A stretch of DNA of 63,887 nt from Koleobacter methoxysyntrophicus (lineage in GTDB: Bacteria; Bacillota; Thermosediminibacteria; Koleobacterales; Koleobacteraceae), in assembly GCF_017301615.1 (NCBI RefSeq), contig NZ_CP059066.1, positions 2,405,001 to 2,468,887 on the forward strand, in the 5' to 3' direction. Shown here piece by piece: positions 44,915-56,538 of the stretch. The notes beneath the pieces were generated by a model. It ran no database searches and was not told the origin of the DNA. It saw only the letters and a list, made by a program, of their open reading frames with translations. Within the stretch, counting starts at the first letter, position 1. Each line of letters begins with the position of its first letter. The position numbers and the translations under genes are program-made.

Positions 44915-46235
44915 CTTGGATTTATTTGAATATAGTAGAAACCAAAAACTTAAAAAAGATGCACCGCTGGCGGAAAAAATGCGGCCCAGAACATTAGAAG
45001 AATTTGTAGGGCAGAAAGAAATACTTGGTGAAGGGAAGCTGCTTTATCGTGCCATTAAAGCAGATAAGGTTTCTTCTTTAATCCTTTATGGCCCTCCCGG
45101 GACAGGTAAGACAACCCTTGCTAGAATTATTGCTAATTCAACCCAATCATATTTTGAACAGATTAATGCCGTAACTTCGGGAATTTCGGATATACGGAGG
45201 GTTATAAAAGATGCTAAAGAAAGGCTTGCGATGTATCATAAAAAAACCCTCTTATTTATAGATGAAATTCATCGATTTAACAAAGCCCAACAAGATGCCC
45301 TTTTACCTTTTGTAGAAGACGGGACTATTATTCTTATAGGAGCAACTACCCAAAATCCTTATTTTGAAGTAATTTCACCCCTTATTTCACGTTCAAGAAT
45401 ATTTTCTCTAAAACCTTTAGAAGGTCACGAAATTAAAACGATAATTTTCAGGGCCCTTCAGGATAAAGAAAGGGGTTTGGGAAATTTTAAAATAAAAATA
45501 GATGACGATGCATTAGAACATATAGTAAATGTTTCGAATGGGGATGCTAGGTCTGCCCTAAATGCCGTCGAATTGGCATTCCTGACAACACCATTAGATG
45601 ATGAAGGAGTCTGCCATATAACCCTTGAAATAGCTGAGGAATCTATTCAAAAGCGAGCGGTTGCATATGATAAAAATGGCGATAATCATTATGACACGAT
45701 TTCTGCATTTATCAAGAGTATGAGAGGAGGAGACCCTGATGCTGTTCTTTACTGGCTTGCAAAAATGATTTATGCGGGGGAGGATCCTCTTTTTATTGCA
45801 AGAAGGATTATTATATGTGCATCCGAAGATGTGGGGAATGCAGATCCAAATGCATTAACAGTAGCGGTTTCTGCAGCCAGGGCCGTTGAATTAATCGGAA
45901 TGCCTGAAGGCAGAATCCCTTTAGCACAGGCGGCAATATATGTCGCCTGTGCCCCTAAGAGCAATGCATCTTATATGGGTATCGAAAGGGCTCTCGATGA
46001 TATAAAAAATAATAGATTGGGTGATGTCCCCAGGCACCTTATGGATACCAGTTATAAAGGGGCAGAGAACCTTGGCAGAGGTAAGGGCTATAAATATCCT
46101 CATGATTTTAATGGCAATTACGTAAATCAGGATTACCTTCCGATAAACAAAAGAGATAAAAGGTTTTATTTTCCCACTGAAAACGGGTATGAAAAGATAA
46201 TTAAAGAAAGATTGTCTAGATGGAATAAAAAGTAA
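44907..46235 (+). CDS. rarA: Replication-associated recombination protein RarA (MgsA)
   Basis: 442-aa clamp-loader-like AAA+ ATPase acting at stalled forks. Walker A GPPGTGKTT (about 65-73), Walker B '[23 protein letters not shown]', 'GATTQNPYFEV', and the C-terminal tetramerisation part with 'YKYPHDFNGNYVNQDYLP'. GTG 44907, or TTG 44916, near agggtgg. Confidence 0.95.
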   Translation: MVNLDLFEYSRNQKLKKDAPLAEKMRPRTLEEFVGQKEILGEGKLLYRAIKADKVSSLILYGPPGTGKTTLARIIANSTQSYFEQINAVTSGISDIRRVIKDAKERLAMYHKKTLLFIDEIHRFNKAQQDALLPFVEDGTIILIGATTQNPYFEVISPLISRSRIFSLKPLEGHEIKTIIFRALQDKERGLGNFKIKIDDDALEHIVNVSNGDARSALNAVELAFLTTPLDDEGVCHITLEIAEESIQKRAVAYDKNGDNHYDTISAFIKSMRGGDPDAVLYWLAKMIYAGEDPLFIARRIIICASEDVGNADPNALTVAVSAARAVELIGMPEGRIPLAQAAIYVACAPKSNASYMGIERALDDIKNNRLGDVPRHLMDTSYKGAENLGRGKGYKYPHDFNGNYVNQDYLPINKRDKRFYFPTENGYEKIIKERLSRWNKK

Positions 46236-46264
46236 AAAAGTTTTTTTATAAAAACTTTTTTTTT
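46234..46264 (+). terminator. Terminator after rarA
   Basis: A/T stem aaaaaagttttt / aaaaactttttt with a short loop and continuing Ts, at the rarA stop. Confidence 0.7.
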
Positions 46265-46277
46265 GCTTACTAAAACC

Positions 46278-46306
46278 TTGACACTAAGTCTTAGAAATGA
46301 TATTCT
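46278..46306 (+). promoter_or_regulatory. Promoter of the isc cluster
   Basis: TTGACA (46278-46283), 17-bp spacer, TATTCT (46301-46306); expected start near 46313. Confidence 0.75.
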
Positions 46307-46339
46307 AAGGATAGAATTCCTACTAAATAACTAGGAATT
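46290..46339 (+). promoter_or_regulatory. Two palindromic operators, likely IscR sites
   Basis: First palindrome cttagaa-atgata-ttctaag (46290-46309) covers the spacer and -10. Second, gaattccta-ctaaataac-taggaattc (46313-46339), begins at the expected start of transcription. Both precede the Rrf2-type regulator, so autoregulation is likely. Assignment to IscR is by position and symmetry, not by a verified motif. Confidence 0.55.
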
Positions 46340-46359
46340 CATAAAAGGGGTGAAAGTAT

Positions 46360-46821
46360 TTGAAACTTTCCACAAAAGGTAGATATGGGGTAAGGGCTAT
46401 GTTTGATTTAGCCCAGCATTACGGTCAGGGTCCTATACCCTTGAACAGTATAGCCCAAAGGCAGAACATTTCTGAACCCTATCTTGAACATTTAATATCG
46501 AGCCTGCGGAAAGGTGGTCTCGTTCGGAGTATTAGAGGTGCTCAGGGCGGTTATATGTTGGCCAAAAAACCCTCTGATATCACTGTTGGAGATATAATAC
46601 GGATATTAGAGGGGCCCCTAGCTCCAACTGAGTGTGTTGCTGAAGGAGAACATGCAGTTCAGTGTGAAAATGCTAACAACTGCATAACGAGAGGGGTGTG
46701 GGAAAAGGTTAGGAATGGTTTAAAAGAAGTTATGGATTCTATTACTCTCCAGGATATGTGTGATAAAGCAGCTAAGCTAAAGGAAAAAGATGGAGATGTA
46801 GATGTTTATTTATCTGACTAA
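46360..46821 (+). CDS. iscR: Rrf2 family regulator, IscR type
   Basis: 153 aa: winged helix ('YGVRAMFDLAQHYG', 'YLEHLISSLRKGGLVRSIRGAQGGY') and three cysteines at 92, 102 and 108, placed as the [2Fe-2S] ligands of IscR. Expected to sense Fe-S status and control the following nifS-nifU-mnmA genes. TTG start behind aaaggggtga. Confidence 0.9.
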   Translation: MKLSTKGRYGVRAMFDLAQHYGQGPIPLNSIAQRQNISEPYLEHLISSLRKGGLVRSIRGAQGGYMLAKKPSDITVGDIIRILEGPLAPTECVAEGEHAVQCENANNCITRGVWEKVRNGLKEVMDSITLQDMCDKAAKLKEKDGDVDVYLSD

Positions 46822-46839
46822 AAAGGAGATGATTAAAAT

Positions 46840-48015
46840 ATGGGAAAAAGGATATATGTGGACCATGCAGCTACAACCCCTATAAGAAGCGAAGTGCTTG
46901 AAGAAATGATGCCTTATTTAACCGAAAGATTCGGAAATCCTTCAAGTATATATTCCTATGGAAGAGAAGCCAAAAAGGCCATTGAAGAAGCCCGAGAAAA
47001 AGTAGCGAAAGCGATAGGGGCTGACCCGTTGGAGATATATTTTACGGGTAGTGGGACGGAAGCGGACAACTGGGCCATTATAGGGACTGCTTTTGCAAAT
47101 AGGAATAAAGGTAATCATATTATCACGTCGTCCATCGAACATCATGCAGTCCTTCATACCTGTGAGTACCTGGAAAAACAGGGCTTTTCTGTAACATATC
47201 TCCCGGTAGATGAATTTGGGATGGTGAAGCTGGAAACTCTCAAAAAGTCTATTAATGATAGGACCATTCTTGTGACAATAATGCATGCAAATAATGAAAT
47301 TGGTACGATTCAACCGATAAAAGAAATAGGGGAATTCTTAAAGGAAAAGGATATTACCTTTCACACCGATGCTGTACAAACCGTTGGGAAGATACCTGTT
47401 AATGTTAAAGGCCTAAAGGTAGATATGCTTTCTCTTTCAGCACATAAAATCTATGGCCCGAAGGGGATAGGGGCATTATATATACGTAAAGGTATCAAGA
47501 TCCATCCTTATATTCATGGGGGAGCTCAGGAAAGGAAGAGAAGAGCTGGCACCGAAAATGTGGCCGGTATTGTAGGCCTAGGAAAAGCTATTGAACTAGC
47601 GATTTCAAACATGGAAGGTCAAAGAGAGTATTTAACCAGCCTCAGGGATAAACTCATAAAGGGGATTCAAGAGAAGATTCCTTACGTAAGAATAAACGGT
47701 CATCCAACACAAAGGCTGCCCCATAATGTTAATATGTGTTTTGAATTTATTGAAGGAGAATCACTGCTGTTAAATTTGGATATGAAAGGGATATGTGCTT
47801 CCAGTGGTTCTGCATGCACTTCAGGATCACTTGAACCTTCTCATGTATTGCTTGCCATAGGTCTCCCTCATGAAATAGCCCATGGTTCTTTGAGATTGAC
47901 CCTGGGGAAGGATAATACCCAAGAAGATATAGATTATATTTTAGAGGTATTGCCCCAGATTGTAAATAAACTCAGAGATATGTCTCCCCTTTTTAACCAA
48001 AGAAAGGAGAAATGA
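46840..48015 (+). CDS. nifS: Cysteine desulfurase (NifS/IscS)
   Basis: 391 aa PLP enzyme releasing sulfur from cysteine as a persulfide. PLP lysine K203 in 'SLSAHKIYGPKG', catalytic loop cysteine C326 in 'SSGSACTSGS'. ATG start behind aaaggag. Feeds NifU (Fe-S assembly) and MnmA (tRNA thiolation) encoded next. Confidence 0.96.
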   Translation: MGKRIYVDHAATTPIRSEVLEEMMPYLTERFGNPSSIYSYGREAKKAIEEAREKVAKAIGADPLEIYFTGSGTEADNWAIIGTAFANRNKGNHIITSSIEHHAVLHTCEYLEKQGFSVTYLPVDEFGMVKLETLKKSINDRTILVTIMHANNEIGTIQPIKEIGEFLKEKDITFHTDAVQTVGKIPVNVKGLKVDMLSLSAHKIYGPKGIGALYIRKGIKIHPYIHGGAQERKRRAGTENVAGIVGLGKAIELAISNMEGQREYLTSLRDKLIKGIQEKIPYVRINGHPTQRLPHNVNMCFEFIEGESLLLNLDMKGICASSGSACTSGSLEPSHVLLAIGLPHEIAHGSLRLTLGKDNTQEDIDYILEVLPQIVNKLRDMSPLFNQRKEK

Positions 48016-48017
48016 GA

Positions 48018-48392
48018 ATGTATAGCGAAAAGGTAATGGATCATTTCTCTAATCCGAGAAATGTTGGTGAAATAGAAAACCCTGATGGGGTAGGTACCGT
48101 TGGAAATCCACAGTGTGGGGATATCATGAAAATTTTTATAAAAGTTGAGAATAATATTATAAAAGATATAAAGTTCAAGACCTTTGGGTGTGGAGCAGCG
48201 ATAGCTACAAGCAGTATGGTCACTGAAATGGTAAAAGGCAAGACTCTTGATGATGCATTAAAGGTAACGAATAAAGCTGTTGCTGAGGCCCTGGACGGCC
48301 TTCCACCGGTTAAGATGCACTGTTCCAACCTTGCGGCAGATGCCCTTCATGCTGCTATAAAAGATTATTTACAGAAAAATGAGGATGAATAA
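48018..48392 (+). CDS. nifU: Fe-S cluster scaffold NifU/IscU
   Basis: 124 aa IscU-type scaffold with ligand cysteines C33 ('NPQCGD'), C58 ('FGCGAAI') and C102 ('MHCSNLAADAL'), counted from ATG 48018. That ATG has better spacing from aaaggag (48003-48009) than ATG 48012, which overlaps the nifS stop. Confidence 0.95.
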   Translation: MYSEKVMDHFSNPRNVGEIENPDGVGTVGNPQCGDIMKIFIKVENNIIKDIKFKTFGCGAAIATSSMVTEMVKGKTLDDALKVTNKAVAEALDGLPPVKMHCSNLAADALHAAIKDYLQKNEDE

Positions 48393-48408
48393 GTAGGTGG
48401 ATTGGATC

Positions 48409-49515
48409 ATGACAAAAAATGCCAGAGTTGTCGTAGCAATGAGCGGCGGAGTTGACAGTTCCGTAACTGCCTATCTTTTAAAACAACAGGGATATGAGGT
48501 TATTGGAGCTACCATGCAGATATGGCAGGACCGAAACCCTGACGAACAGTTTAACGAAGGTGGGTGCTGTTCTTTAAGTGCGGTAAATGATGCGAGAAGG
48601 GTTGCCGATCTGTTAAATATACCATATTATGTATTTAATCTAAAACTGCCCTTTAAAGAAAAAGTAATGGATTACTTTATTGACGAATATTTAAAAGGCC
48701 GGACTCCCAATCCATGCATTGCCTGTAACAGGTATATAAAATTTGAAGATTTTTTAAATAGGGTCCTTGCTCTGGATGCCCAGTATATGGCTACGGGGCA
48801 TTATGCGAGGATCAGCTTTGATAAAACACGGGAGCGGTATATTATTAGGAAAGCTATCGATCAAAAAAAAGACCAGACCTATGTTTTATACAACCTAACC
48901 CAATTTCAGTTAAAACATACCCTAATGCCGTTAGGGGAATATACAAAAGACCAAGTTAGGGCCATAGCTAAAGAAATAGGTCTTGCCGTTGCAGATAAAC
49001 CTGATAGTCAGGAAATATGTTTTATACCAAAAAACGATTACAAACAATTCCTTAAAGAAAAGGTTCCTAATAAGATAAAACCGGGTCCTTTTTTGGATAC
49101 AGAAGGAAATAAGATAGGGGAGCATAAAGGATTGGCCTATTATACCGTTGGCCAAAGAAAAGGGTTAGGTCTTGCTATGGGGAAACCTGTCTATGTAGTA
49201 GATTTGGATGCAGAAAATAATGCAGTAATTATCGGTAATGAATATGAAGTATTGGGAAAAGAACTGCTCGCCAGTGATCTAAATTTTATTCCCTTTGATA
49301 AATTAGAAAAACCTATGAAGGTCACAGCGAAAATAAGATATACCGCCCCTGAAAAAGAGGCAATTATAATACCGGAGAGGGCAGATAGTATTCGCCTGAT
49401 TTTTAACAAACCTGAAAGGGCAATTACACCGGGTCAATCAGTTGTTTTTTATGATGGTGACCTACTTATCGGAGGGGGTATAATCAAAAAGTGTATAAAA
49501 AAATATCCTACTTAA
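48409..49515 (+). CDS. mnmA: tRNA-specific 2-thiouridylase MnmA
   Basis: Thiolates U34 of Lys, Glu and Gln tRNAs using sulfur from the desulfurase. 368 aa from ATG 48409: SGGVDSS loop at 12-18, catalytic 'GRTPNPCIACNRYIKF' and second cysteine in 'DSQEICFIP'. taggtgg at 48394-48400 supports this start; an in-frame GTG at 48397 is inside it. Confidence 0.96.
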   Translation: MTKNARVVVAMSGGVDSSVTAYLLKQQGYEVIGATMQIWQDRNPDEQFNEGGCCSLSAVNDARRVADLLNIPYYVFNLKLPFKEKVMDYFIDEYLKGRTPNPCIACNRYIKFEDFLNRVLALDAQYMATGHYARISFDKTRERYIIRKAIDQKKDQTYVLYNLTQFQLKHTLMPLGEYTKDQVRAIAKEIGLAVADKPDSQEICFIPKNDYKQFLKEKVPNKIKPGPFLDTEGNKIGEHKGLAYYTVGQRKGLGLAMGKPVYVVDLDAENNAVIIGNEYEVLGKELLASDLNFIPFDKLEKPMKVTAKIRYTAPEKEAIIIPERADSIRLIFNKPERAITPGQSVVFYDGDLLIGGGIIKKCIKKYPT

Positions 49516-49532
49516 ATAGGTGGTATAAAGGT

Positions 49533-49559
49533 AAAAATGCACATTAGTGCATTTTTTTA
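49533..49559 (+). terminator. Terminator after mnmA
   Basis: Stem aaaaatgcac / gtgcattttt with a four-base loop and a T-run. Confidence 0.88.
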
Positions 49560-49613
49560 TGTAATCAGGGAATACTATAAATATTAAATTTTATATTTTA
49601 AAGGAGTGACAAT

Positions 49614-49805
49614 ATGTTCTGCCCTTTATGTAATGGGACATCTATGGGTAGAGTAGGAACTAACCAATATTACTGCTGGGAGTGCTGCTTGGAATTTGGT
49701 TTTGAAAAAGACAATATAAAAATATATGAAATTGATGATGAAGGCGGGTTATCAACCATTGGAGAATTAGAAATACCTTCGAAAAATACTTTATTGCAGT
49801 TTTAA
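49614..49805 (+). CDS. Small zinc-ribbon protein
   Basis: 63 aa. Two knuckles, CPLC (residues 3-6) and CWECC (21-25), suggest a zinc ribbon; the rest is acidic. ATG start behind aaaggagtga. Family not recognised. It precedes the AI-2E family permease by about 50 bp. Confidence 0.68.
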   Translation: MFCPLCNGTSMGRVGTNQYYCWECCLEFGFEKDNIKIYEIDDEGGLSTIGELEIPSKNTLLQF

Positions 49806-49853
49806 GATTGAACACAAAGTTGATAATTGGCTTGAAAACGGGGGTGAACAGAC

Positions 49854-50912
49854 CTGCAAAATAGCAGTAACTCAAATAGGATAATAAAGATCGTAGTAAT
49901 TCTCCTGATTGTTATAATTCTTTATATTATATATAGAATAAGGGAACCTTTAATTAGTGTGCTGTTTCCCTTTTTTATTGCCCTTTTTATAACGTATTTA
50001 CTTAATCCTTTAGTTACATATATAGAAAATAAAGGAATCCCGAGGGTTATAAGCATATTTATAATATATTTTGCATTAATACTTATCATTGCAGCAATAT
50101 CCGTATATATAATACCTCTGTTTACAACCGAAATAAATAATCTTATTGAAATTATTCCCCAATATACAAAAGCTGCACAAGAAATTTTATTGGATTTTAA
50201 AGAGAAGTATAAAAACACGGGATTACCCAAAGGGGTTCAAGAGGTAATTGATCAAAACATTAATGCCCTTGAGGGAATTTTATTAAATATATTAGAAACC
50301 ATTTTGAATAGTATAATTAAACTATTTACAGGTTTTTTTTCTTTTATACTGGCCCCTGTTTTAGCTTTTTACTTACTAAAGGATTTAGAAACCATTAAGC
50401 AAAAAGCAGTAAAAATTATACCTGCAGCTTATAGAAAAAGTATAATTAGGTTATTGGTTGAAGTAGATAAAACCTTAGGGAAATATATACGGGGGCAACT
50501 TATTGTCAGTTCATTAGTTGCTTTAATGACAACCCTGGGACTATTATTTCTAAAAATAGATTATGCTATTATCATCGGAGCTGTTGCAGGTATATCCAAT
50601 ATTATACCGTATTTCGGCCCCATTATAGGGGCAATTCCGGCTATAGCAATTGCTTCTCTAAAATCACCGGCATCTGTACTATGGGTAATAATAATACTGA
50701 TTGTTGTTCAGCAAATAGAAAGCGGTATAATATCTCCTAAAGTGATGGGAGATAGTATAGGATTGCATCCTGTAATCGTTATACTTACCCTAATCTTTGG
50801 CGGTAAAGTTTTCGGTTTTTGGGGTATAATTCTTATTATGCCTGTAGTAGCAGTAATAAAAGCGGTAATTACATTTATGATTAATAACATTACAGGAGTT
50901 GACAAGGAATGA
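49854..50912 (+). CDS. AI-2E family transporter (YtvI/PerM type), apparent CTG start
   Basis: 352-aa membrane protein with about seven to eight helices. Family marks are 'LFITYLLNPLVTYIENKG', 'FILAPVLAFYLLKD' and 'VQQIESGIISPKVMG'. The first ordinary start (GTG 49959) would drop the usual first helix. In frame upstream the sequence codes for that helix ('IIKIVVILLIVIILYIIY') back to a TGA at 49845, with only CTG 49854 placed correctly behind gggggtga (49840-49847). Some relatives export autoinducer-2, others ions; substrate unknown. Confidence 0.85.
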   Translation: MQNSSNSNRIIKIVVILLIVIILYIIYRIREPLISVLFPFFIALFITYLLNPLVTYIENKGIPRVISIFIIYFALILIIAAISVYIIPLFTTEINNLIEIIPQYTKAAQEILLDFKEKYKNTGLPKGVQEVIDQNINALEGILLNILETILNSIIKLFTGFFSFILAPVLAFYLLKDLETIKQKAVKIIPAAYRKSIIRLLVEVDKTLGKYIRGQLIVSSLVALMTTLGLLFLKIDYAIIIGAVAGISNIIPYFGPIIGAIPAIAIASLKSPASVLWVIIILIVVQQIESGIISPKVMGDSIGLHPVIVILTLIFGGKVFGFWGIILIMPVVAVIKAVITFMINNITGVDKE

Positions 50913-50927
50913 AATTTTTTATATAAT
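50899..50927 (+). promoter_or_regulatory. Promoter of the alaS T-box transcript
   Basis: Exact TTGACA (50899-50904), lying in the end of the permease gene, 17-bp spacer, exact TATAAT (50922-50927). Start expected near 50934. Confidence 0.85.
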
Positions 50928-50947
50928 TCTAATAAATATTATCCCTA

Positions 50948-53900
<2,953 letters not shown>

Positions 53901-53924
53901 AATCACAGCAGAATAAGTATGAAT

Positions 53925-53958
53925 AAAGGTGTGGTTGTAAAAACCACACCTTTATGTT
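53925..53958 (+). terminator. Terminator-like hairpin after alaS
   Basis: Perfect 12-bp stem aaaggtgtggtt / aaccacaccttt with a tight loop; only short T tracts follow. Confidence 0.7.
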
Positions 53959-54029
53959 TAAAATTAAAAGGAATATAAAATCCCTTGTAGAATATAGTAT
54001 TAATAAAAATTGGAAAGGAGTGAACAAAA

Positions 54030-54290
54030 TTGAACGATAAAATGGACAATACAATGAAATACAATGTAGAAAAAGAAGAATTGAATGAAGCAAGAGAAAT
54101 TTTAATCAAGATATACGAAGCATTAAAGGAAAAGGGATATAATCCTATAAATCAGATTGTAGGCTATCTTTTATCAGGTGACCCTGCTTATATAACCAGC
54201 CATAAAAATGCAAGGAGTTTGGTAAGAAAATTAGAAAGGGATGAAATCTTGGAGGAACTTGTTAAAAGTTATCTGGAAAAAATCTTATAG
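54030..54290 (+). CDS. ireB: IreB family regulatory phosphoprotein (DUF965)
   Basis: 86 aa; '[33 protein letters not shown]' is the family signature. In Enterococcus IreB is phosphorylated by the PASTA kinase IreK and tunes cephalosporin resistance. TTG start behind aaaggagtga. Usually followed by ruvX, here after one intervening gene. Confidence 0.92.
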   Translation: MNDKMDNTMKYNVEKEELNEAREILIKIYEALKEKGYNPINQIVGYLLSGDPAYITSHKNARSLVRKLERDEILEELVKSYLEKIL

Positions 54291-54385
54291 AAATATCCTG
54301 TATTTGTTCTGCTTACTGCCTTACTTGTTCTGTTCTGTATAAAGTATTATTAAAAATAAAGAATTTTTTTAGGTGGTATAATATA

Positions 54386-55330
54386 ATGAACTATGAAATA
54401 TTAGGAAACACTGGTATTAAGGTTTCAAAACTCTGTTTTGGTTCCTTAACACTAGGGCCTTTACAGGGACGGCTATCAATAGAAAAGGGAGCGGAAGTTA
54501 TTATAAGGGCATTAGAATTAGGAGTTAATTTTATTGATACTGCAGAATACTATAATACTTATCCATATATTAAAAAGGCCCTTAAAGAAAAAGAGGGAGT
54601 GGTTATTGCCACAAAATCCTATGCATACTCCTATCAAGGTATGGAAAAAAGTATAAAAAGGGCATTAAACGAACTGGGGGTAGAACAAATTGATATTTTT
54701 CTTCTACATGAGCAGGAATCATTTTTAACCTTTAAAGGTCATAGAGGGGCTTTTAAATGCCTAGAAGACGCGAAAAAGAAAGGAATAATAAAAGCTATTG
54801 GAATTTCTACCCATTGTGTTGGAATGGTTAGAAGTGCTGTTTATATTCCCGAAATCGAAATTATCCATCCAATAGTGAATTTTAAGGGCCTGGGAATTAA
54901 GGATGGAACTATAGAAGAAATGTTGAAAGAAATTAAAAAGGCTTATGAAATCGGGAAAGGTATATATGGTATGAAACCGTTAGGAGGAGGAAATTTTATC
55001 AGTTGTTATGACAAAGCAATGGAATATGTTTTAAATATTCCTTACCTCCATTCAATAGCTGTTGGTATGAGAACAAAAGAAGAAGTAGAAGCAAATGTAT
55101 TGAAATTTAACGGCAAAGAAATACCGAAGTCCCTAAAAGCTCAGATCAACAACCAGCCTAGAAGAATTATTGTAGAAGAATGGTGTACGGGCTGTGGGAA
55201 ATGTAAACTGAAGTGCCCTCAGGCAGCTATTAAAATAGAGGATAATAAGGCGAAAATAGATAATAGGTCCTGTGTATTATGTGGTTATTGCAGCGTTTAC
55301 TGTCCCGAATTCTGTATTAAAATCATTTAG
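54386..55330 (+). CDS. Aldo/keto reductase with C-terminal 4Fe-4S domain
   Basis: 314 aa. TIM-barrel aldo/keto reductase with catalytic '[13 protein letters not shown]' (Asp, Tyr) and 'VIATKSYAY' (Lys). The C-terminal ~60 residues hold two ferredoxin motifs, [14 protein letters not shown] and [11 protein letters not shown]. Probably couples substrate reduction to ferredoxin-type electron transfer. ATG start behind aggtgg. Sits between ireB and ruvX, which are usually adjacent. Confidence 0.88.
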   Translation: MNYEILGNTGIKVSKLCFGSLTLGPLQGRLSIEKGAEVIIRALELGVNFIDTAEYYNTYPYIKKALKEKEGVVIATKSYAYSYQGMEKSIKRALNELGVEQIDIFLLHEQESFLTFKGHRGAFKCLEDAKKKGIIKAIGISTHCVGMVRSAVYIPEIEIIHPIVNFKGLGIKDGTIEEMLKEIKKAYEIGKGIYGMKPLGGGNFISCYDKAMEYVLNIPYLHSIAVGMRTKEEVEANVLKFNGKEIPKSLKAQINNQPRRIIVEEWCTGCGKCKLKCPQAAIKIEDNKAKIDNRSCVLCGYCSVYCPEFCIKII

Positions 55331-55350
55331 TTAGGGTGAGTGATAATATA

Positions 55351-55767
55351 ATGAGGGTTATGGCATTAGATGTAGGAGACAGAAATATAGGGGTAGCAAT
55401 TAGCGATGAGACCGGGCTTGTTGCTAGGGGAATAGGTGTGATAAAGAGAAAGTCGATTGAGAAAGATTTACAGGATATTAAGAATTTTATTAAAGAAAAC
55501 CATGTAGAAAAAATCGTAATAGGATTGCCGAAAAATATGAACGGTACAGTAGGCTTTCAGGGAAGCAAAGTCTTAAATTTAGTGGAAAAACTGAAGGAAG
55601 TTACATCATTGCCGGTTATTACGTGGGATGAACGATTAACTACGGTAATGGCAGAACGGGTTTTAATTCAGGCTGATATGAGTAGAAAAAAACGAAAAAG
55701 TATTATAGATAAAATGGCAGCAGCAATAATCCTCCAAAATTATTTGGATAGCCAAAATAATAGTTGA
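55351..55767 (+). CDS. ruvX: RuvX/YqgF family RNase H-fold nuclease
   Basis: 138 aa; '[21 protein letters not shown]' (catalytic Asp), '[14 protein letters not shown]' and '[14 protein letters not shown]'. Linked to 16S rRNA 5' processing and to junction resolution. ATG 55351 is preferred; a GTG at 55336 lies in the agggtga ribosome site. Confidence 0.93.
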   Translation: MRVMALDVGDRNIGVAISDETGLVARGIGVIKRKSIEKDLQDIKNFIKENHVEKIVIGLPKNMNGTVGFQGSKVLNLVEKLKEVTSLPVITWDERLTTVMAERVLIQADMSRKKRKSIIDKMAAAIILQNYLDSQNNS

Positions 55768-55828
55768 CTATTTGCAGAAATTTATATAGAATGTCTTTAA
55801 AATATATAAAAAAATTGAGGTGAAAATA

Positions 55829-56122
55829 TTGGAAAAAGAACAGGAAAACAAGACTATTGTTTTACATGATGAGGAAGGGAAGGAATGGGAATTTGAGGTT
55901 GTTGATATAATTACAGTAAATAACAATGACTATGCTCTTCTCCTGCCCTTAGAAGATAACGAAGACGATGAAGTTTATGTTTTTAGGATAGAAGAAGATG
56001 AAAACGGAAACCAGATCCTTGTTGATTTGGATGATGAAGAAGAACTGGAAATGGTAGAAGAAGCATGGGAAGAATTAGAAGAAGAACAATATAATGATAG
56101 GGATTATGAAGAGGAAGAATAA
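55829..56122 (+). CDS. DUF1292 acidic protein
   Basis: 97 aa, extremely acidic, with 'EGKEWEFEVVDIITVNNNDYALLLPLEDN' typical of DUF1292. The last 30 residues are mostly Glu/Asp. TTG 55829 follows gaggtga; GTG 55820 overlaps it. Normally found near ireB-ruvX, as here. Function unknown. Confidence 0.85.
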   Translation: MEKEQENKTIVLHDEEGKEWEFEVVDIITVNNNDYALLLPLEDNEDDEVYVFRIEEDENGNQILVDLDDEEELEMVEEAWEELEEEQYNDRDYEEEE

Positions 56123-56147
56123 TTTATTCCCTTCGGTTATAAAAGTC

Positions 56148-56176
56148 TTGACAGCGAATCTGCCTTCAATTATAAT
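56148..56176 (+). promoter_or_regulatory. Promoter of the serine T-box transcript
   Basis: Exact TTGACA (56148-56153), 17-bp spacer, exact TATAAT (56171-56176); start near 56183. Confidence 0.85.
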
Positions 56177-56207
56177 TTAAAACAAACCTAGTTTTACTAT
56201 TTATCAT

Positions 56208-56502
56208 GTTAACTCAATGAAGGGGAATAGTAAAGTGAATCCTTTTTCAGAGAATCGGTGGTTGGTGCAAACCGATAAAGGGTTTTCTTGAATCCACCCC
56301 GGAGATGCTGGTGATGAATCAAGCCGGGTTTGCCCGTTATAGCATTAAAGAGGGCTGTAATGCCAAAAAGGGTGGCAACGCGGGATAATCTCGTCCCTTA
56401 TAGTTTTAAAAACTGTAACGGACGGGATTTGTTTTTATTACAGCTGAAGAAGGGTGGCAACACGGGAATCGTCTCGTCCCTTATGTTAGGGCGAGATTTT
56501 TT
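56208..56502 (+). promoter_or_regulatory. T-box leader, serine specific, with two antiterminator/terminator modules
   Basis: One Stem I (caatgaaggggaatagta at its base) with specifier ttgaa-TCC-acc (TCC, Ser, 56293-56295) and one Stem II/III block (ccgggtttgcccgtta). Then two T-box cores: ggtggcaacgcggg (56371-56384) with terminator atctcgtcc/ggacgggat plus T-run (56388-56436), and ggtggcaacacggg (56453-56466) with terminator ctcg-cccta/aggg-gag and T-run (56473-56502). The cores are 82 nt apart, consistent with a diverged tandem duplication. Controls the aminotransferase-serA pair. Confidence 0.92.
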
Positions 56503-56538
56503 ATTATTATAAAAATCTGTAAAAGGAGGAAAATAATT

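Noticed and set aside
56330-56512. 60-codon open frame in the serine leader
   Set aside because: It lies across the T-box antiterminator and terminator stems and has no ribosome site.
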